From NCBI GenBank assembly GCA_900772575.1, contig CAAHEN010000189.1, positions 1 through 17,281 of the forward strand: 17,281 nucleotides of DNA, given 5' to 3'. Of this stretch, positions 1-7,036 are shown one piece after another (positions within the stretch are counted from its first letter, which is position 1; every line of letters starts with the position of its first letter). This DNA comes from Bacteroidaceae bacterium. GTDB taxonomy: Bacteria; Bacteroidota; Bacteroidia; Bacteroidales; Bacteroidaceae. A program made the position numbers and the translations under genes. Under the pieces are notes generated by a model. That model made no database searches. It saw only the letters and a program-made list of their open reading frames with translations, and was not told the origin of the DNA.

Positions 1-1
1 C

Positions 2-766
2 GAGCCGCTGGTCAACCCGACCGGCATCTCGGAATTTCGCCAACTCAACGAAGCGGCCCAGCAGAGCATGGCGCGCAACGAGGAGCTCCACGAGCTGCAA
101 CGGCAGTTTATCGCCAACGCCTCGCACGAGCTACAGACCCCCATCGCCGTCTGCCAGAACCGCATAGAACTGCTGATCGACGACGACACCGACCCGCTCA
201 CCGAGCACCAGATGGGAGAACTGCTCAAAGTGCGCCAGACGTTGGAGCGCCTCTCACGCCTCAACCGCTCGCTGCTCCTGCTCTGCAAGATAGAGGGTGG
301 GCAGTTTGCCGACACTGCGGTCACAGACCTGGCCGCCATCGTCCGCCGCCTGCTGCCGGACTATGAGGAACTCTATGCCTCGCGCCGGCACATCACGACC
401 ACCTGTCGCACCGAGGCCTCAGCGCCGCACTGGCAGATGGACGAGAGCCTGGCCACGGCGCTCGTGGCCAACCTGCTCAAGAATGCCTACCTCCACAACC
501 GCACTGGCGGCAGCGTCAGCATCACACTGGCTGGCCAGCGTCTCACCATCGCCAACACGGGGACAGACGACAGCCCGCTCGACGCCGAGGCCATCTTCCG
601 GCGCTTCAGCCACTCGCCGGGGCACGAAGGGTCGACAGGCCTCGGTCTCCCCATCGTCAGTGCCATCTGCGCACGCTATGGCCTCTGCATTGACTACCGT
701 TTCGCCAACGGCCGACACGTCTTCGCCATCACCCGGAAACCAGCATTGGCACGCGAAAACACATAA
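2..766 (+). CDS. Sensor histidine kinase, C-terminal part (5' end outside window)
   Basis: This is the cytoplasmic catalytic end of a membrane sensor kinase that would phosphorylate a response regulator. The frame is open from base 2, before the first Met at 68, so the gene starts upstream of the window. The HisKA H-box is NASHELQTP, with the phospho-accepting His at codon 125-127. The HATPase part shows an N-box (LVANLLKNAYLHN, about 470-510), a G1-like IANTG in which the usual Asp of DxG is replaced, as I recall is frequent in Bacteroidetes kinases, an F-box (IFRRF) and a G2 box (GSTGLGLPIV). Sensor and HAMP regions are not visible. An OmpR-type regulator gene is expected just upstream, outside the window. 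The two PepSY-like genes that follow are probable targets, since a tandem operator-like repeat lies between. The family call is secure; the stimulus is unknown. Confidence 0.93.
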   Translation, partial: EPLVNPTGISEFRQLNEAAQQSMARNEELHELQRQFIANASHELQTPIAVCQNRIELLIDDDTDPLTEHQMGELLKVRQTLERLSRLNRSLLLLCKIEGGQFADTAVTDLAAIVRRLLPDYEELYASRRHITTTCRTEASAPHWQMDESLATALVANLLKNAYLHNRTGGSVSITLAGQRLTIANTGTDDSPLDAEAIFRRFSHSPGHEGSTGLGLPIVSAICARYGLCIDYRFANGRHVFAITRKPALARENT

Positions 767-797
767 TAGAAGTTAATCATCCGCGCCGGCCCCTTGG

Positions 798-832
798 TTT
801 CAGATTCGTTTCAGATTCGGGTTCTAACTTTG
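798..832 (+). promoter_or_regulatory. Tandem 11-bp operator-like repeat plus -7 box ahead of the PepSY pair
   Basis: TTTCAGATTCG occurs twice with no spacer (798-808 and 809-819). Five bases later comes TAACTTTG (825-832), which matches the Bacteroidetes -7 box TAnnTTTG. No TTTG is seen at the normal -33 position; the repeat occupies that place. Two 11-bp direct repeats replacing the upstream promoter element is the arrangement of a PhoB/OmpR-type activator site. The next start codon is at 882, giving a leader of about 45 nt. The repeat and -7 match are seen directly; the activator role is inferred. Confidence 0.62.
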
Positions 833-881
833 CCCTTGTAATCAAGAACAAACATCATCAACCCTCAAAACAACCACAGTC

Positions 882-1340
882 ATGAAACGGACACTCAAAA
901 CCTGGATGGCAGCTCTCATCTGCACAATCGCTCTCGGATTCAACACCACCGCCGCACAGGCCGACAACGAGCGCCCCATCGAAATCAGCCAGCTGCCGGC
1001 AGCCGCCCGCACCGTCGTGCAGCGCAACTTCGCCAGCCACAAAGTGGCACTGGCCAAGGTCGAAAGCGGATTGATCGAAAAGAGCTACGACGTCATCTTC
1101 ACCAACGGCGACAAGATTGAGTTCGACCGCCGCGGCAACTGGTCTGAAATCTCCTGCAAGAACAGCGGCGTGCCGGCAGCGCTCGTCCCCGCCCGCATCG
1201 CGTCCTACGTCAAGAGCAACTACGCCGGCGCCCGCATCACCAAGATAGAACGCGGCAACAAGGGCTACGAGATTGAACTGTCCAACGGCTTCGAGATCAC
1301 CTTCGACACCAAGCTCCGTGTCACAGACATCGACCGCTAA
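882..1340 (+). CDS. PepSY-like (DUF2874) periplasmic protein
   Basis: A small secreted protein of 152 residues. It starts with a Sec signal peptide (MKRTLKTW, a hydrophobic stretch, then a probable cleavage near TAAQA). The mature part holds two similar halves. Each begins with a helix-like segment (LPAAARTVVQRNF; VPARIASYVKSNY) and ends in paired strands (YDVIFTNGDKIEFDRRGNW; YEIELSNGFEITFDTKLRV). This is the repeat pattern of the PepSY-like / BLIP-fold DUF2874 family. Such proteins are common in Bacteroidetes next to two-component systems; their molecular role is not established. The start at 882 puts the signal peptide at the N-terminus, about 45 nt after the predicted transcription start. 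It is followed after 24 nt by a second PepSY-like gene and is probably co-transcribed with it. Confidence 0.85.
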   Translation: MKRTLKTWMAALICTIALGFNTTAAQADNERPIEISQLPAAARTVVQRNFASHKVALAKVESGLIEKSYDVIFTNGDKIEFDRRGNWSEISCKNSGVPAALVPARIASYVKSNYAGARITKIERGNKGYEIELSNGFEITFDTKLRVTDIDR

Positions 1341-1364
1341 CCACCCCGTAACACACGTCCCCCA

Positions 1365-1799
1365 ATGAGCATGAAATTCCTATTGCTGCCGCTGCTGCTT
1401 GCCCTTCCGCTCACCTTGCAGAGCTGCGGCGACGATGACGACGTCACCACCGCCCCCGCAGCGGTCACCGCCGCTTTCTCCGCCAAATACCCATCAGTCG
1501 CTGTAAGCGGATGGGAAGTCAAGGGCAACACCTACAAGGCCGAGTTCACAAGTGCCAAGGGCGCTGAGGCTGAAGCGTGGTTCGCTGCAGACGGTACCTG
1601 GCTGCGCACCGAAACGGACTACTTCGACGCATTGCCCGAACCCGTCAACACCTATATCGATACGACCTATCCCGGCTACTACGTCGACGACAAGGACTGG
1701 GTGGAGACCCCCACGAAGGCCTACTTCGATCTGGAACTCGAGGCCGCAGGGCGCCCCGATGTCCACCTGAACATCACCGCCGACGGCCAACCAGTCTGA
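1365..1799 (+). CDS. PepSY-like (DUF2874) lipoprotein
   Basis: A 144-residue lipoprotein. The N-terminus MSMKFLLLPLLLALPLTLQSC is a lipoprotein signal with lipobox LQSC, and the Cys is followed by GDDDD, an acidic stretch of the kind that can act as a lipoprotein export signal in Bacteroidetes. The rest shows a helix-like start (AVTAAFSAKYPSV), a strand region with YKAEF and AEAWFAADGTWLRTE, and a second unit (LPEPVNTYIDTTYPG) ending FDLELEAAGRPDVHLNITADG. This is the PepSY-like pattern also seen in the preceding gene. The 24-nt spacing from that gene and the strong hairpin 51 nt after the stop suggest a two-gene transcript. The pair would place one soluble and one membrane-anchored PepSY-like protein in the envelope. 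Function is unknown; the family call is good. Confidence 0.82.
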   Translation: MSMKFLLLPLLLALPLTLQSCGDDDDVTTAPAAVTAAFSAKYPSVAVSGWEVKGNTYKAEFTSAKGAEAEAWFAADGTWLRTETDYFDALPEPVNTYIDTTYPGYYVDDKDWVETPTKAYFDLELEAAGRPDVHLNITADGQPV

Positions 1800-1849
1800 C
1801 CGTTTCAGACAGGCCACAACGACCTGAACGACGGCACTATACAACAAGC

Positions 1850-1891
1850 AGGAATCCCCGTACGCCAAATTCTGGGCGTGCGGGGATTCCT
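1850..1891. terminator. Bidirectional hairpin terminator between convergent genes
   Basis: A 17-bp inverted repeat (1850-1866 with 1875-1891) has one wobble position and an 8-base loop. It lies 51 nt after the PepSY lipoprotein stop and 21 nt after the stop of the recombinase coming from the other side. A T-rich tail (TCTTTGCTT) follows on the + strand, so it probably serves both directions. Confidence 0.8.
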
Positions 1892-1912
1892 CTTTGCTTC
1901 AAACCCGGTGTG

Positions 1913-3127
1913 TCAGAGTTCGGCCAGGAGCTCCCGGTTTGCCCGGTCCACTTCTGAGGCCTGGATCGAGTCGAGATAGATGCGCGTGGTGCGTTCGTTC
2001 TCATGGCCAAGTGCCTCACTGATTGTGGACAGCGCGATGCCCTTGCGGTGGGCTGCCGTAGCCCAGGTGTGGCGCATGACGTAAGTGGTCAGGGGTATGG
2101 GCAACCCGGCCATGCACCCCATCCTCTTCAGATGGCGGTTGACACGCGAGAGCTGGTTCCGATACTGCCTCAGTTCCGTCCCATCCTCACGGCAGATGAT
2201 CGGCAGCAGGTATTGCGTCTTGCTCGGATTGCGCCTGATGATGTCGCGTATCTCGGGCACGACCTCGATGGAAAGCCGTTGTCCCGTCTTCCGGCGGCGA
2301 TAGACAAGATGGCCGTCGGCCACATCGCTCTTTCTCAGGAAGGCCATGTCTATGAAGCTCATGCCTCGCGCATAGAAGCTGAAAAGCATGATGTCGCGGG
2401 CCAATACAGCGCTTTTTTTCTTTATCCTCAGCCGCTTGACGCGCCGTACGTCACTGATGTCGACCGCACGCTTGAGCGTTCGGTCAACGCCGGTATAGAC
2501 CTGCCCGAAGGGGCGGTTGTCCGGTGTCTTCCCGTCGGCGACTGCCAGGTTATAGACCGTGCGCAGGTTGCGCAGATAGAATGAGGAGGTGTTGCGACTC
2601 AGCCCCTGCGTCTTCATATAAGCCTCGTACTGGGCAATCAGGGTGCGATCGATGCGTTCGATACGAATGTCGAGGCATGACCGGAAGTGCATAAAGCTGT
2701 TCAGGGTACTCTGCATCGTCTCGTAGCTCCGCTGTCTGCCGAGTGCGCGCAGTTCCTCGCAGCGGTGACGGACAAAGGCAAAGAATCCTGCGCCGTCGGA
2801 CGTGGCGCCCCGGAAGGCGGTCATGAGTTCGGTGATGCTGCGCCCCTTGGCCCCGAACGACCGGCCAAGCGCCTCGAAGCGCCTCATCTCCCATGCGGTG
2901 TCGGCACGCATGGCAAGAAGCAGTTCATAACGCTTTGAGGTTGCGTCGGGGACGGCGAAACAGTTGTTGCCACTGTCCCACTCCACCGGGTAGACGTGGC
3001 AGCCGGTGGACATCCGCCGCACACGGCGACCGTAAATGATCTGATAGAAGAGTGTGCCGGCCTTGCCTTCCTTCCGGGAGGGACGGAACTTCATACTGAT
3101 ACTCATGCTGATGGGTCTCTTTTTCAT
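1913..3127 (-). CDS. Tyrosine recombinase / site-specific integrase (Bacteroidetes type)
   Basis: A 404-residue phage-integrase-family recombinase that cuts and rejoins DNA through a Tyr nucleophile. The N-terminal arm-type DNA-binding region (about 8-60, SMKFRPSRKEGKAGTLFYQI) is followed by a SAM-like core-binding domain (about 110-210) and the catalytic domain (about 230-395). Visible catalytic residues are R254 (ARGMSFIDM), K280 (YRRRKTGQ), R352 (TYVMRHTWAT), H375 (EALGHEN) and Y384 (TRIYLD). The first His of the HxxR box is Tyr349, a variation I recall from Bacteroidetes members. The frame stays open upstream to 3553, but MKKRPIS at 3127 fits the family start and the upstream part is repeat sequence. 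No relaxase, excisionase or phage genes accompany it, so it is an orphan between chromosomal genes. Orphan enzymes of this type often drive promoter inversion; an integration remnant is the alternative. Confidence 0.92.
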   Translation of the reverse strand: MKKRPISMSISMKFRPSRKEGKAGTLFYQIIYGRRVRRMSTGCHVYPVEWDSGNNCFAVPDATSKRYELLLAMRADTAWEMRRFEALGRSFGAKGRSITELMTAFRGATSDGAGFFAFVRHRCEELRALGRQRSYETMQSTLNSFMHFRSCLDIRIERIDRTLIAQYEAYMKTQGLSRNTSSFYLRNLRTVYNLAVADGKTPDNRPFGQVYTGVDRTLKRAVDISDVRRVKRLRIKKKSAVLARDIMLFSFYARGMSFIDMAFLRKSDVADGHLVYRRRKTGQRLSIEVVPEIRDIIRRNPSKTQYLLPIICREDGTELRQYRNQLSRVNRHLKRMGCMAGLPIPLTTYVMRHTWATAAHRKGIALSTISEALGHENERTTRIYLDSIQASEVDRANRELLAEL

Positions 3128-3306
3128 GAAGGTATGTACTGTTATGGTTATTGGAAAATACCGCTGCACAGCGGCAGTGCAACGGCAATTATAACCGAGA
3201 ACACAGTAAGGCCAATGCGGAATGGCCCGAGAATGGATACGCGCGTAAATATAAGGCTGTGGCAACCGCCGCTTCACTTCTTTGCTCCACCCAATCAGTA
3301 GGCACA

Positions 3307-3577
3307 TTAAACTTTTTAACTTGCTCAAACGATTTGGCATGTTAAAACAGAGCTCTTGGGAAACTGCCTTGGGGCAAATCTGAATTAGCTCGGGGCAAAT
3401 TTTTCGGGGGCTAGGGGAAGTTCGTCCAAAAATCGGGCCAAATTTCGCCATATAATGGCAATTCCGATGGCAAAAGGGCATGATAAAGGGGCATCCGTGC
3501 AGATCCCCCTTTTCCTCTACCGCAAAGTTAGTGCATTTCGGCGGCCAAAGCAAGGTGTGTTAAAGCCGAAAATTCTA
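3307..3577 (-). repeat. Left copy of a ~270-bp imperfect inverted repeat
   Basis: The reverse complement of this stretch aligns along its length with 17011-17281. One 90-nt block (3362-3451 against 17137-17226) aligns without gaps and with 22 mismatches by hand count. Within it, 3371-3393 is identical over 23 bases to the complement of 17195-17217. The 9-mer GGGGCAAAT occurs at 3371-3379 and 3392-3400, start to start 21 bp. The outer ends match more weakly (TTAA-rich end near 3307; CCAAAGCAAG and GTGTTAAA near 3545-3564). Edges are approximate. The copy sits inside the probable 5' leader of the recombinase gene. Strand is given as the direction towards that gene. Confidence 0.85.
3523..3549 (-). 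promoter_or_regulatory. Possible recombinase promoter inside the repeat
   Basis: On the - strand TAACTTTG (3523-3530) matches the TAnnTTTG -7 box. A TTTG lies upstream at 3546-3549, but with 15 nt between rather than the usual 19-21, so the -33 assignment is weak. Transcription would give a leader of about 390 nt covering most of the repeat before the recombinase start at 3127. The equivalent position of the right repeat copy reads TATCCTTG (about 17058-17065), a poorer match. Confidence 0.45.
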
Positions 3578-3723
3578 TCGAGTGCGTGCAGCAGGTGCCT
3601 TTTGCCTCCTTGGGCAGAACAGAGTTCCTGCTGGCGGCTACTGTGGTCCACAATACCGTTATCGTGCAAGGCGATCACTGGTGCCGGACAGGCCTTTGCG
3701 TGACCGACCGTAAACAGGCACAG

Positions 3724-3763
3724 CGCCCCGCACCTCCAGAGACTAACTTGGAGATGCGGGGCG
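3724..3763 (-). terminator. Hairpin after the ROK kinase gene
   Basis: A 15-bp inverted repeat (3724-3738 with 3749-3763) starts 47 nt after the ROK stop. The one imperfect position is a G-U pair in - strand RNA but a mismatch in + strand RNA, so it fits the ROK transcript better. The tail on the - strand has no clear U-run, whereas TTTT follows the hairpin on the + strand. Confidence 0.6.
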
Positions 3764-3810
3764 TTTTCATTGCCAGAACAGCTTGGCCGCAGTTGGTGGG
3801 GAACGCAGAC

Positions 3811-4779
3811 TTACTCCCACCCAAGGGCACTGGCGCCGAGCACGGCGGCCTCACTGCCGTTGAGCGAGGAGACAAGGAGCTTGGTGCCGGGCTTCATGAA
3901 CTTGCCGACATTCTCCTCATAGGCCTCCCGGAGCGGACGCATCAAGTATTCGCCAGCCTTGGTCAGGCCGCCAAAGAAGACGAAGGCTTCCGGGCTGCTG
4001 AAGGTGGCAAAGTCTGAACACGTGCGGCCCAGCAAGCGGCCTGTGCGCTCGAACACCTCGATGGCCAAGGGATCACCCTTCTCCGCAGCGCAGAACACGT
4101 CATACGATGTGAGGTCACCAGGTTTGATGGCACGCAGGTCACTCGGAGCGGGTGATCCGTCAAGCACTTCGCGCGCCGTACGGGCCACGCCTGTGGCCGA
4201 ACAATAGGTCTCCAGACAGCCACTGCGTCCGCAGCCGCAGGGGCGACCGGCCTTGGTGTGGTCGATGACGAAGTGGCCGAGTTCTCCGGCAAAGCCGTCA
4301 CAACCGTAAATCACCTTGCCGTCAACGACAATGCCCGAGCCCACCCCGGTGCCGAGTGTGATCATGATGAAGTTCTTCATGCCCCGCGCCACACCATAGG
4401 TCATCTCGCCCATGGCAGCCGCATTGGCGTCGTTGGTGACACGAACAGGAATGCCCAACGCGTCCTCAAACTTCTCGGCGAGTGGCACATTGCCCTTCCA
4501 GAGCAAATTGGCGGCATTCTCGATGCAGCCGGAATAGAAATTGGCATTGGGAGCGCCGATGCCCATGCCGCGGACATACTCGATGCCGCCCACCATGTCG
4601 AGCGCCGGCTGCAGCGCCTCGGCCGCAGCCTTCACATAGTCGTTGAAATCCGGATAGGCCTGTGTCTTGATGGCGGTCTGGGCTTTGATACTGCCGCGCT
4701 GATCCACGATGCCCAGCACCGAATTTGTGCCACCCATATCCAAACCGATCACATAGGGTTTGCTTTCATTTACCTCCAT
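3811..4779 (-). CDS. ROK-family sugar kinase (glucokinase-like)
   Basis: A 322-residue cytoplasmic kinase expected to phosphorylate glucose or a related hexose with ATP. The ATP/phosphate motif DMGGTN is at residues 14-19. The catalytic Asp is D117 in TNDANAAAMGE. A second phosphate loop, LGTGVGSG, is at 142-149. The ROK zinc site is complete: H169 in ELGHF, and C181, C183, C188 in CGCGRSGCLE. The frame continues 35 codons upstream to 4884, but MEVNESKPY at 4779 gives the normal family start and length. The gene has its own promoter-like sequence and a downstream hairpin, so it appears monocistronic. Substrate is not certain: ROK members also act on N-acetylated hexoses, and no sugar-specific neighbour helps. 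There is no N-terminal helix-turn-helix, so it is a kinase rather than a NagC-type regulator. Confidence 0.93.
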   Translation of the reverse strand: MEVNESKPYVIGLDMGGTNSVLGIVDQRGSIKAQTAIKTQAYPDFNDYVKAAAEALQPALDMVGGIEYVRGMGIGAPNANFYSGCIENAANLLWKGNVPLAEKFEDALGIPVRVTNDANAAAMGEMTYGVARGMKNFIMITLGTGVGSGIVVDGKVIYGCDGFAGELGHFVIDHTKAGRPCGCGRSGCLETYCSATGVARTAREVLDGSPAPSDLRAIKPGDLTSYDVFCAAEKGDPLAIEVFERTGRLLGRTCSDFATFSSPEAFVFFGGLTKAGEYLMRPLREAYEENVGKFMKPGTKLLVSSLNGSEAAVLGASALGWE

Positions 4780-4893
4780 GGCTTTTGTTTTAGTGTATTT
4801 GAGTTCTTGATTCTTGTTTACAACGGCCTCAAGACGGACAGGCTGTCCCGCCATGAGACCGGGCAACCGCCTTTGGGCTGTCATCTTCAGTTA

Positions 4894-4923
4894 CAAAAGT
4901 ACGCATTAATTTTTTGAGGCAAA
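4894..4923 (-). promoter_or_regulatory. Promoter of the ROK kinase gene
   Basis: On the - strand TTTG (4920-4923) is followed after 18 nt by TACTTTTG (4894-4901), matching the Bacteroidetes -33/-7 pair with a spacer one base shorter than usual. The predicted start lies near 4888, about 108 nt before the ATG at 4779. Confidence 0.6.
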
Positions 4924-5059
4924 GCGTTTCAGGAAGTTTTTTGTCAGCGACTGACGGCAATGGCGCAACGTACCGGCCATCAGGAACCGCAACAACCTGC
5001 CAGACTGGCCGTACCGCGGTTGCCAGTCCAGTGTTGGGCAGGCCAGTTGCCCCATGACG

Positions 5060-5102
5060 GCGCCCCGCCTACTTCCGGAAAAGTCCGAAGCGGGCGGGGC
5101 GC
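5060..5102 (-). terminator. GC-rich hairpin after the DXS-like gene
   Basis: GCGCCCCGCC (5060-5069) pairs perfectly with 5093-5102. A second inner stem (CTTC-CGGA with TCCGAAG) closes around AAAAG. It starts 20 nt after the stop codon of the DXS-like gene. There is no U-run after it. Confidence 0.65.
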
Positions 5103-5121
5103 AAGGCCAGGACACACAGTG

Positions 5122-6882
5122 TCAGAGCGCGGCCACGATGTCGTCGGCCAACTGGTCGTCGAGCAGGCGGTTGGCACTGAGGTAATCGTGATAGTCGAAG
5201 CGATCCACGAAGCCCTTGCGACCACCGCGGCATAGCACCCGCATCGGCGAAGTGCCATAGTAACTGGCCACAGTCTGTCCCCAGCCGCCTTCGAGCTGGC
5301 CGTCTTCGAGCGTGACCACCAGCTGATGGTCAGTGCGCAGGCATTCGAGCAGGTCGGTGTCGAGACCAGTGATGTAGCGTGGGTTGACCAGTGTCGGATT
5401 GATGCCGTGCGCGGCAAGCAGATCGGCCACACGCTCCCCGAGCTGGTAGTAGCTGCCGAGCGCCAGAATGGCCACACAACTGCCCTCACGGGTGACGCTA
5501 TACCGGTTGAGCTGCGCATAGTCTGTGTCGACAGCCTGGTCCGGACGATCGACGACGCCGTTGGCCGGAACACGGATACTGACAGGGTGCTTCGTCTGGT
5601 GAATGGCCCAGTGGAGCATGGCCAGGTATTCCTGCTTTGTCGTCGGAGCCAGATAGACCATGTTGGGGATATGGGCAATGAGGGGAATGTCGTAGAAACC
5701 CAGGTGGGTGACATCGTTCATGCCGGTCAGCGTGCCAAGATAGACGAGGATGGTAGCGGCATTGTTGTTGATGCAGAGATCCTGCGAGAGCTGGTCATAG
5801 GTACGCTGGATGAAAGAGCTGTAGACGCCGAAGACGGGCTTTCCGCCACGCGCCGCAATGCCCGAAGACATGGCTATGGCTGTCTCCTCAGCGATACCGA
5901 CATCGACAAACTGCCGACCAGCCTCCGCACGGAGCGCCGGACCGAAGCCCATGACTGTCGGCGTACCGGCGGTCAGTGCCACGACCGTGGGGTCGGCCTT
6001 CATCTCAGCCAGCAATGTCTTGGCCGTCAGGCTGTGATAGTCCTCGTCCTTGCTGACGTATTCCGGTTTGGTCTCTCCAGTGGCGAGGTAGAAGGGGTAG
6101 CCCCAGTGGAAGCGCTCTTTCTGCTCCTCGGCGAATTTATAGCCCTTACCCTTGACCGTGTTGATGTGTACCACGACCGGGCGCTGCGTGTCCTTGACGC
6201 GGCTGAATGCCGAAACGAGCTGGGCGGTATCGTTGCCGTCGGCCACATAGACATAGTCCAGTCCCATGGCCTTGAAGACGTTGCAGGGACATTCGCCCAT
6301 GGTCTGGCGCAGCAGGCGCAGGTTCTCATAGAGTCCGCCATGGTTTTCGGCGATGGACATCTGGTTGTCGTTGACGATGATAATGAGATTGGAGCCCAGT
6401 TCTGCGGCCATGTCGAAGCCTTCGAGCGCCTCGCCGCCGCTAAGCGAGCCGTCGCCGATGACGGCGATCACATTCTCGTGCCCACCCGTCAGGTCGCGTC
6501 CCTTGGCCAGACCGAGTGCCAGACTGACAGAGGTGGAGGTGTGGCCGACAATGAAGTTGTCGTGCTTGCTCTCAGAGGGCTCGGTGTAACCCGACACGTC
6601 GTCGTAGTGGCTGGGCGAGAGGAAGGCCTCCTTGCGCCCGGTCAGCATCTTGTGGGCATAGCTCTGGTGGCTGACGTCAAAGACAATTTTGTCTGTCGGC
6701 GAATTGAACACATAGTGGAGGGCCACCGTGGCCTCGACCATACCGAGGTTGGGGCCAATATGGCCACCGTGGTCTGAGAGTTTCTGAAGAAGGGCATGGC
6801 GCACTTCCGCGCTCAGCTGGGGAAGCTGCCCTAGTGTGAGCCGCTTGACGTCTGCCGGGGAATTGATGTTTTCGAGATACAT
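5122..6882 (-). CDS. DXS-family thiamine-diphosphate enzyme (short 1-deoxyxylulose-5-phosphate synthase-like paralogue)
   Basis: A 586-residue protein with the DXS/transketolase domain order: ThDP-binding domain (about 1-270), pyrimidine-binding domain (about 285-440), C-terminal domain (about 450-580). The ThDP motif runs from GDGS (143-146) to NDN (171-173). H41 (GGHIGPNLG), H72 (DVSHQSYAHK), catalytic E332 (VGIAEETA) and H393 (VTHLG) are present. It is shorter than classical DXS (about 620-640 residues) and reads DVSHQSY and NDNQMSIAEN where classical enzymes read DVGHQAY and NDNEMSIS. The Arg before the classical AGxxGxDG segment is replaced by Leu382 and the Asp by Asn389; Arg437 (SIRVP) remains. 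Automated annotation usually calls this subfamily dxs, but I would not assume it makes DXP. MYLENI at 6882 is a typical start. Confidence 0.88.
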   Translation of the reverse strand: MYLENINSPADVKRLTLGQLPQLSAEVRHALLQKLSDHGGHIGPNLGMVEATVALHYVFNSPTDKIVFDVSHQSYAHKMLTGRKEAFLSPSHYDDVSGYTEPSESKHDNFIVGHTSTSVSLALGLAKGRDLTGGHENVIAVIGDGSLSGGEALEGFDMAAELGSNLIIIVNDNQMSIAENHGGLYENLRLLRQTMGECPCNVFKAMGLDYVYVADGNDTAQLVSAFSRVKDTQRPVVVHINTVKGKGYKFAEEQKERFHWGYPFYLATGETKPEYVSKDEDYHSLTAKTLLAEMKADPTVVALTAGTPTVMGFGPALRAEAGRQFVDVGIAEETAIAMSSGIAARGGKPVFGVYSSFIQRTYDQLSQDLCINNNAATILVYLGTLTGMNDVTHLGFYDIPLIAHIPNMVYLAPTTKQEYLAMLHWAIHQTKHPVSIRVPANGVVDRPDQAVDTDYAQLNRYSVTREGSCVAILALGSYYQLGERVADLLAAHGINPTLVNPRYITGLDTDLLECLRTDHQLVVTLEDGQLEGGWGQTVASYYGTSPMRVLCRGGRKGFVDRFDYHDYLSANRLLDDQLADDIVAAL

Positions 6883-6962
6883 GGTCTTGTCGTATATAGT
6901 GTTTGTGTGTGTCGGTCGCCTGACGGTGTTGGCACGGCGCAGCCCGCCAACTTTTCACGCTG

Positions 6963-6970
6963 CAAAATTA
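6963..6970 (-). promoter_or_regulatory. -7 box upstream of the DXS-like gene
   Basis: TAATTTTG on the - strand matches TAnnTTTG, about 80 nt before the start codon at 6882. No TTTG is found at the -33 distance, so this is a half-match only. It lies downstream of the terminator that ends the preceding gene, which supports an independent promoter here. Confidence 0.45.
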
Positions 6971-7036
6971 CGACTTTCCACCGGCGTGCCGCCTACGCAT
7001 ATTACGGATATCTCTCCCCGTTTTACCGGTTCAGGG

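Larger units (their letters stand above)
3128..3810. other. 683-nt intergenic region: recombinase leader, repeat copy, ROK terminator
   Basis: No credible gene is seen here. The recombinase-proximal 180 nt (3128-3306) are leader sequence without a recognised motif. Positions 3307-3577 are the left copy of the long inverted repeat and contain the likely recombinase promoter. Positions 3578-3723 show nothing I can assign, and 3724-3763 is a hairpin following the ROK gene. The recombinase frame runs open through the leader up to 3553, but the repeat shows no coding-type substitution pattern. Confidence 0.6.
4780..5121. other. 342-nt intergenic region with ROK promoter and DXS-like terminator
   Basis: It holds the ROK promoter-like boxes (4894-4923), a leader of roughly 105-110 nt, and the hairpin after the DXS-like gene (5060-5102). 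The remaining sequence (about 4924-5059) shows no gene or motif that I can support. Confidence 0.55.

Noticed and set aside
3128..3553. N-terminal extension of 142 codons on the recombinase
   Set aside because: The extension is Cys- and Pro-rich with no domain, covers the repeat, and lies upstream of a start (3127) that gives the normal family N-terminus and length.
4780..4884. 35-codon N-terminal extension of the ROK kinase
   Set aside because: The family begins shortly before the DxGGTN motif, and the extension covers nearly all of the predicted 5' leader just after the predicted transcription start near 4888.
5326..6777. Long + strand frame (483 codons) opposite the DXS-like gene
   Set aside because: It is a shadow frame in GC-rich coding DNA; the opposite strand encodes an unmistakable DXS-family protein over the same interval. 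The same applies to the + strand frames opposite the barrel, GT4 and GH57 genes.
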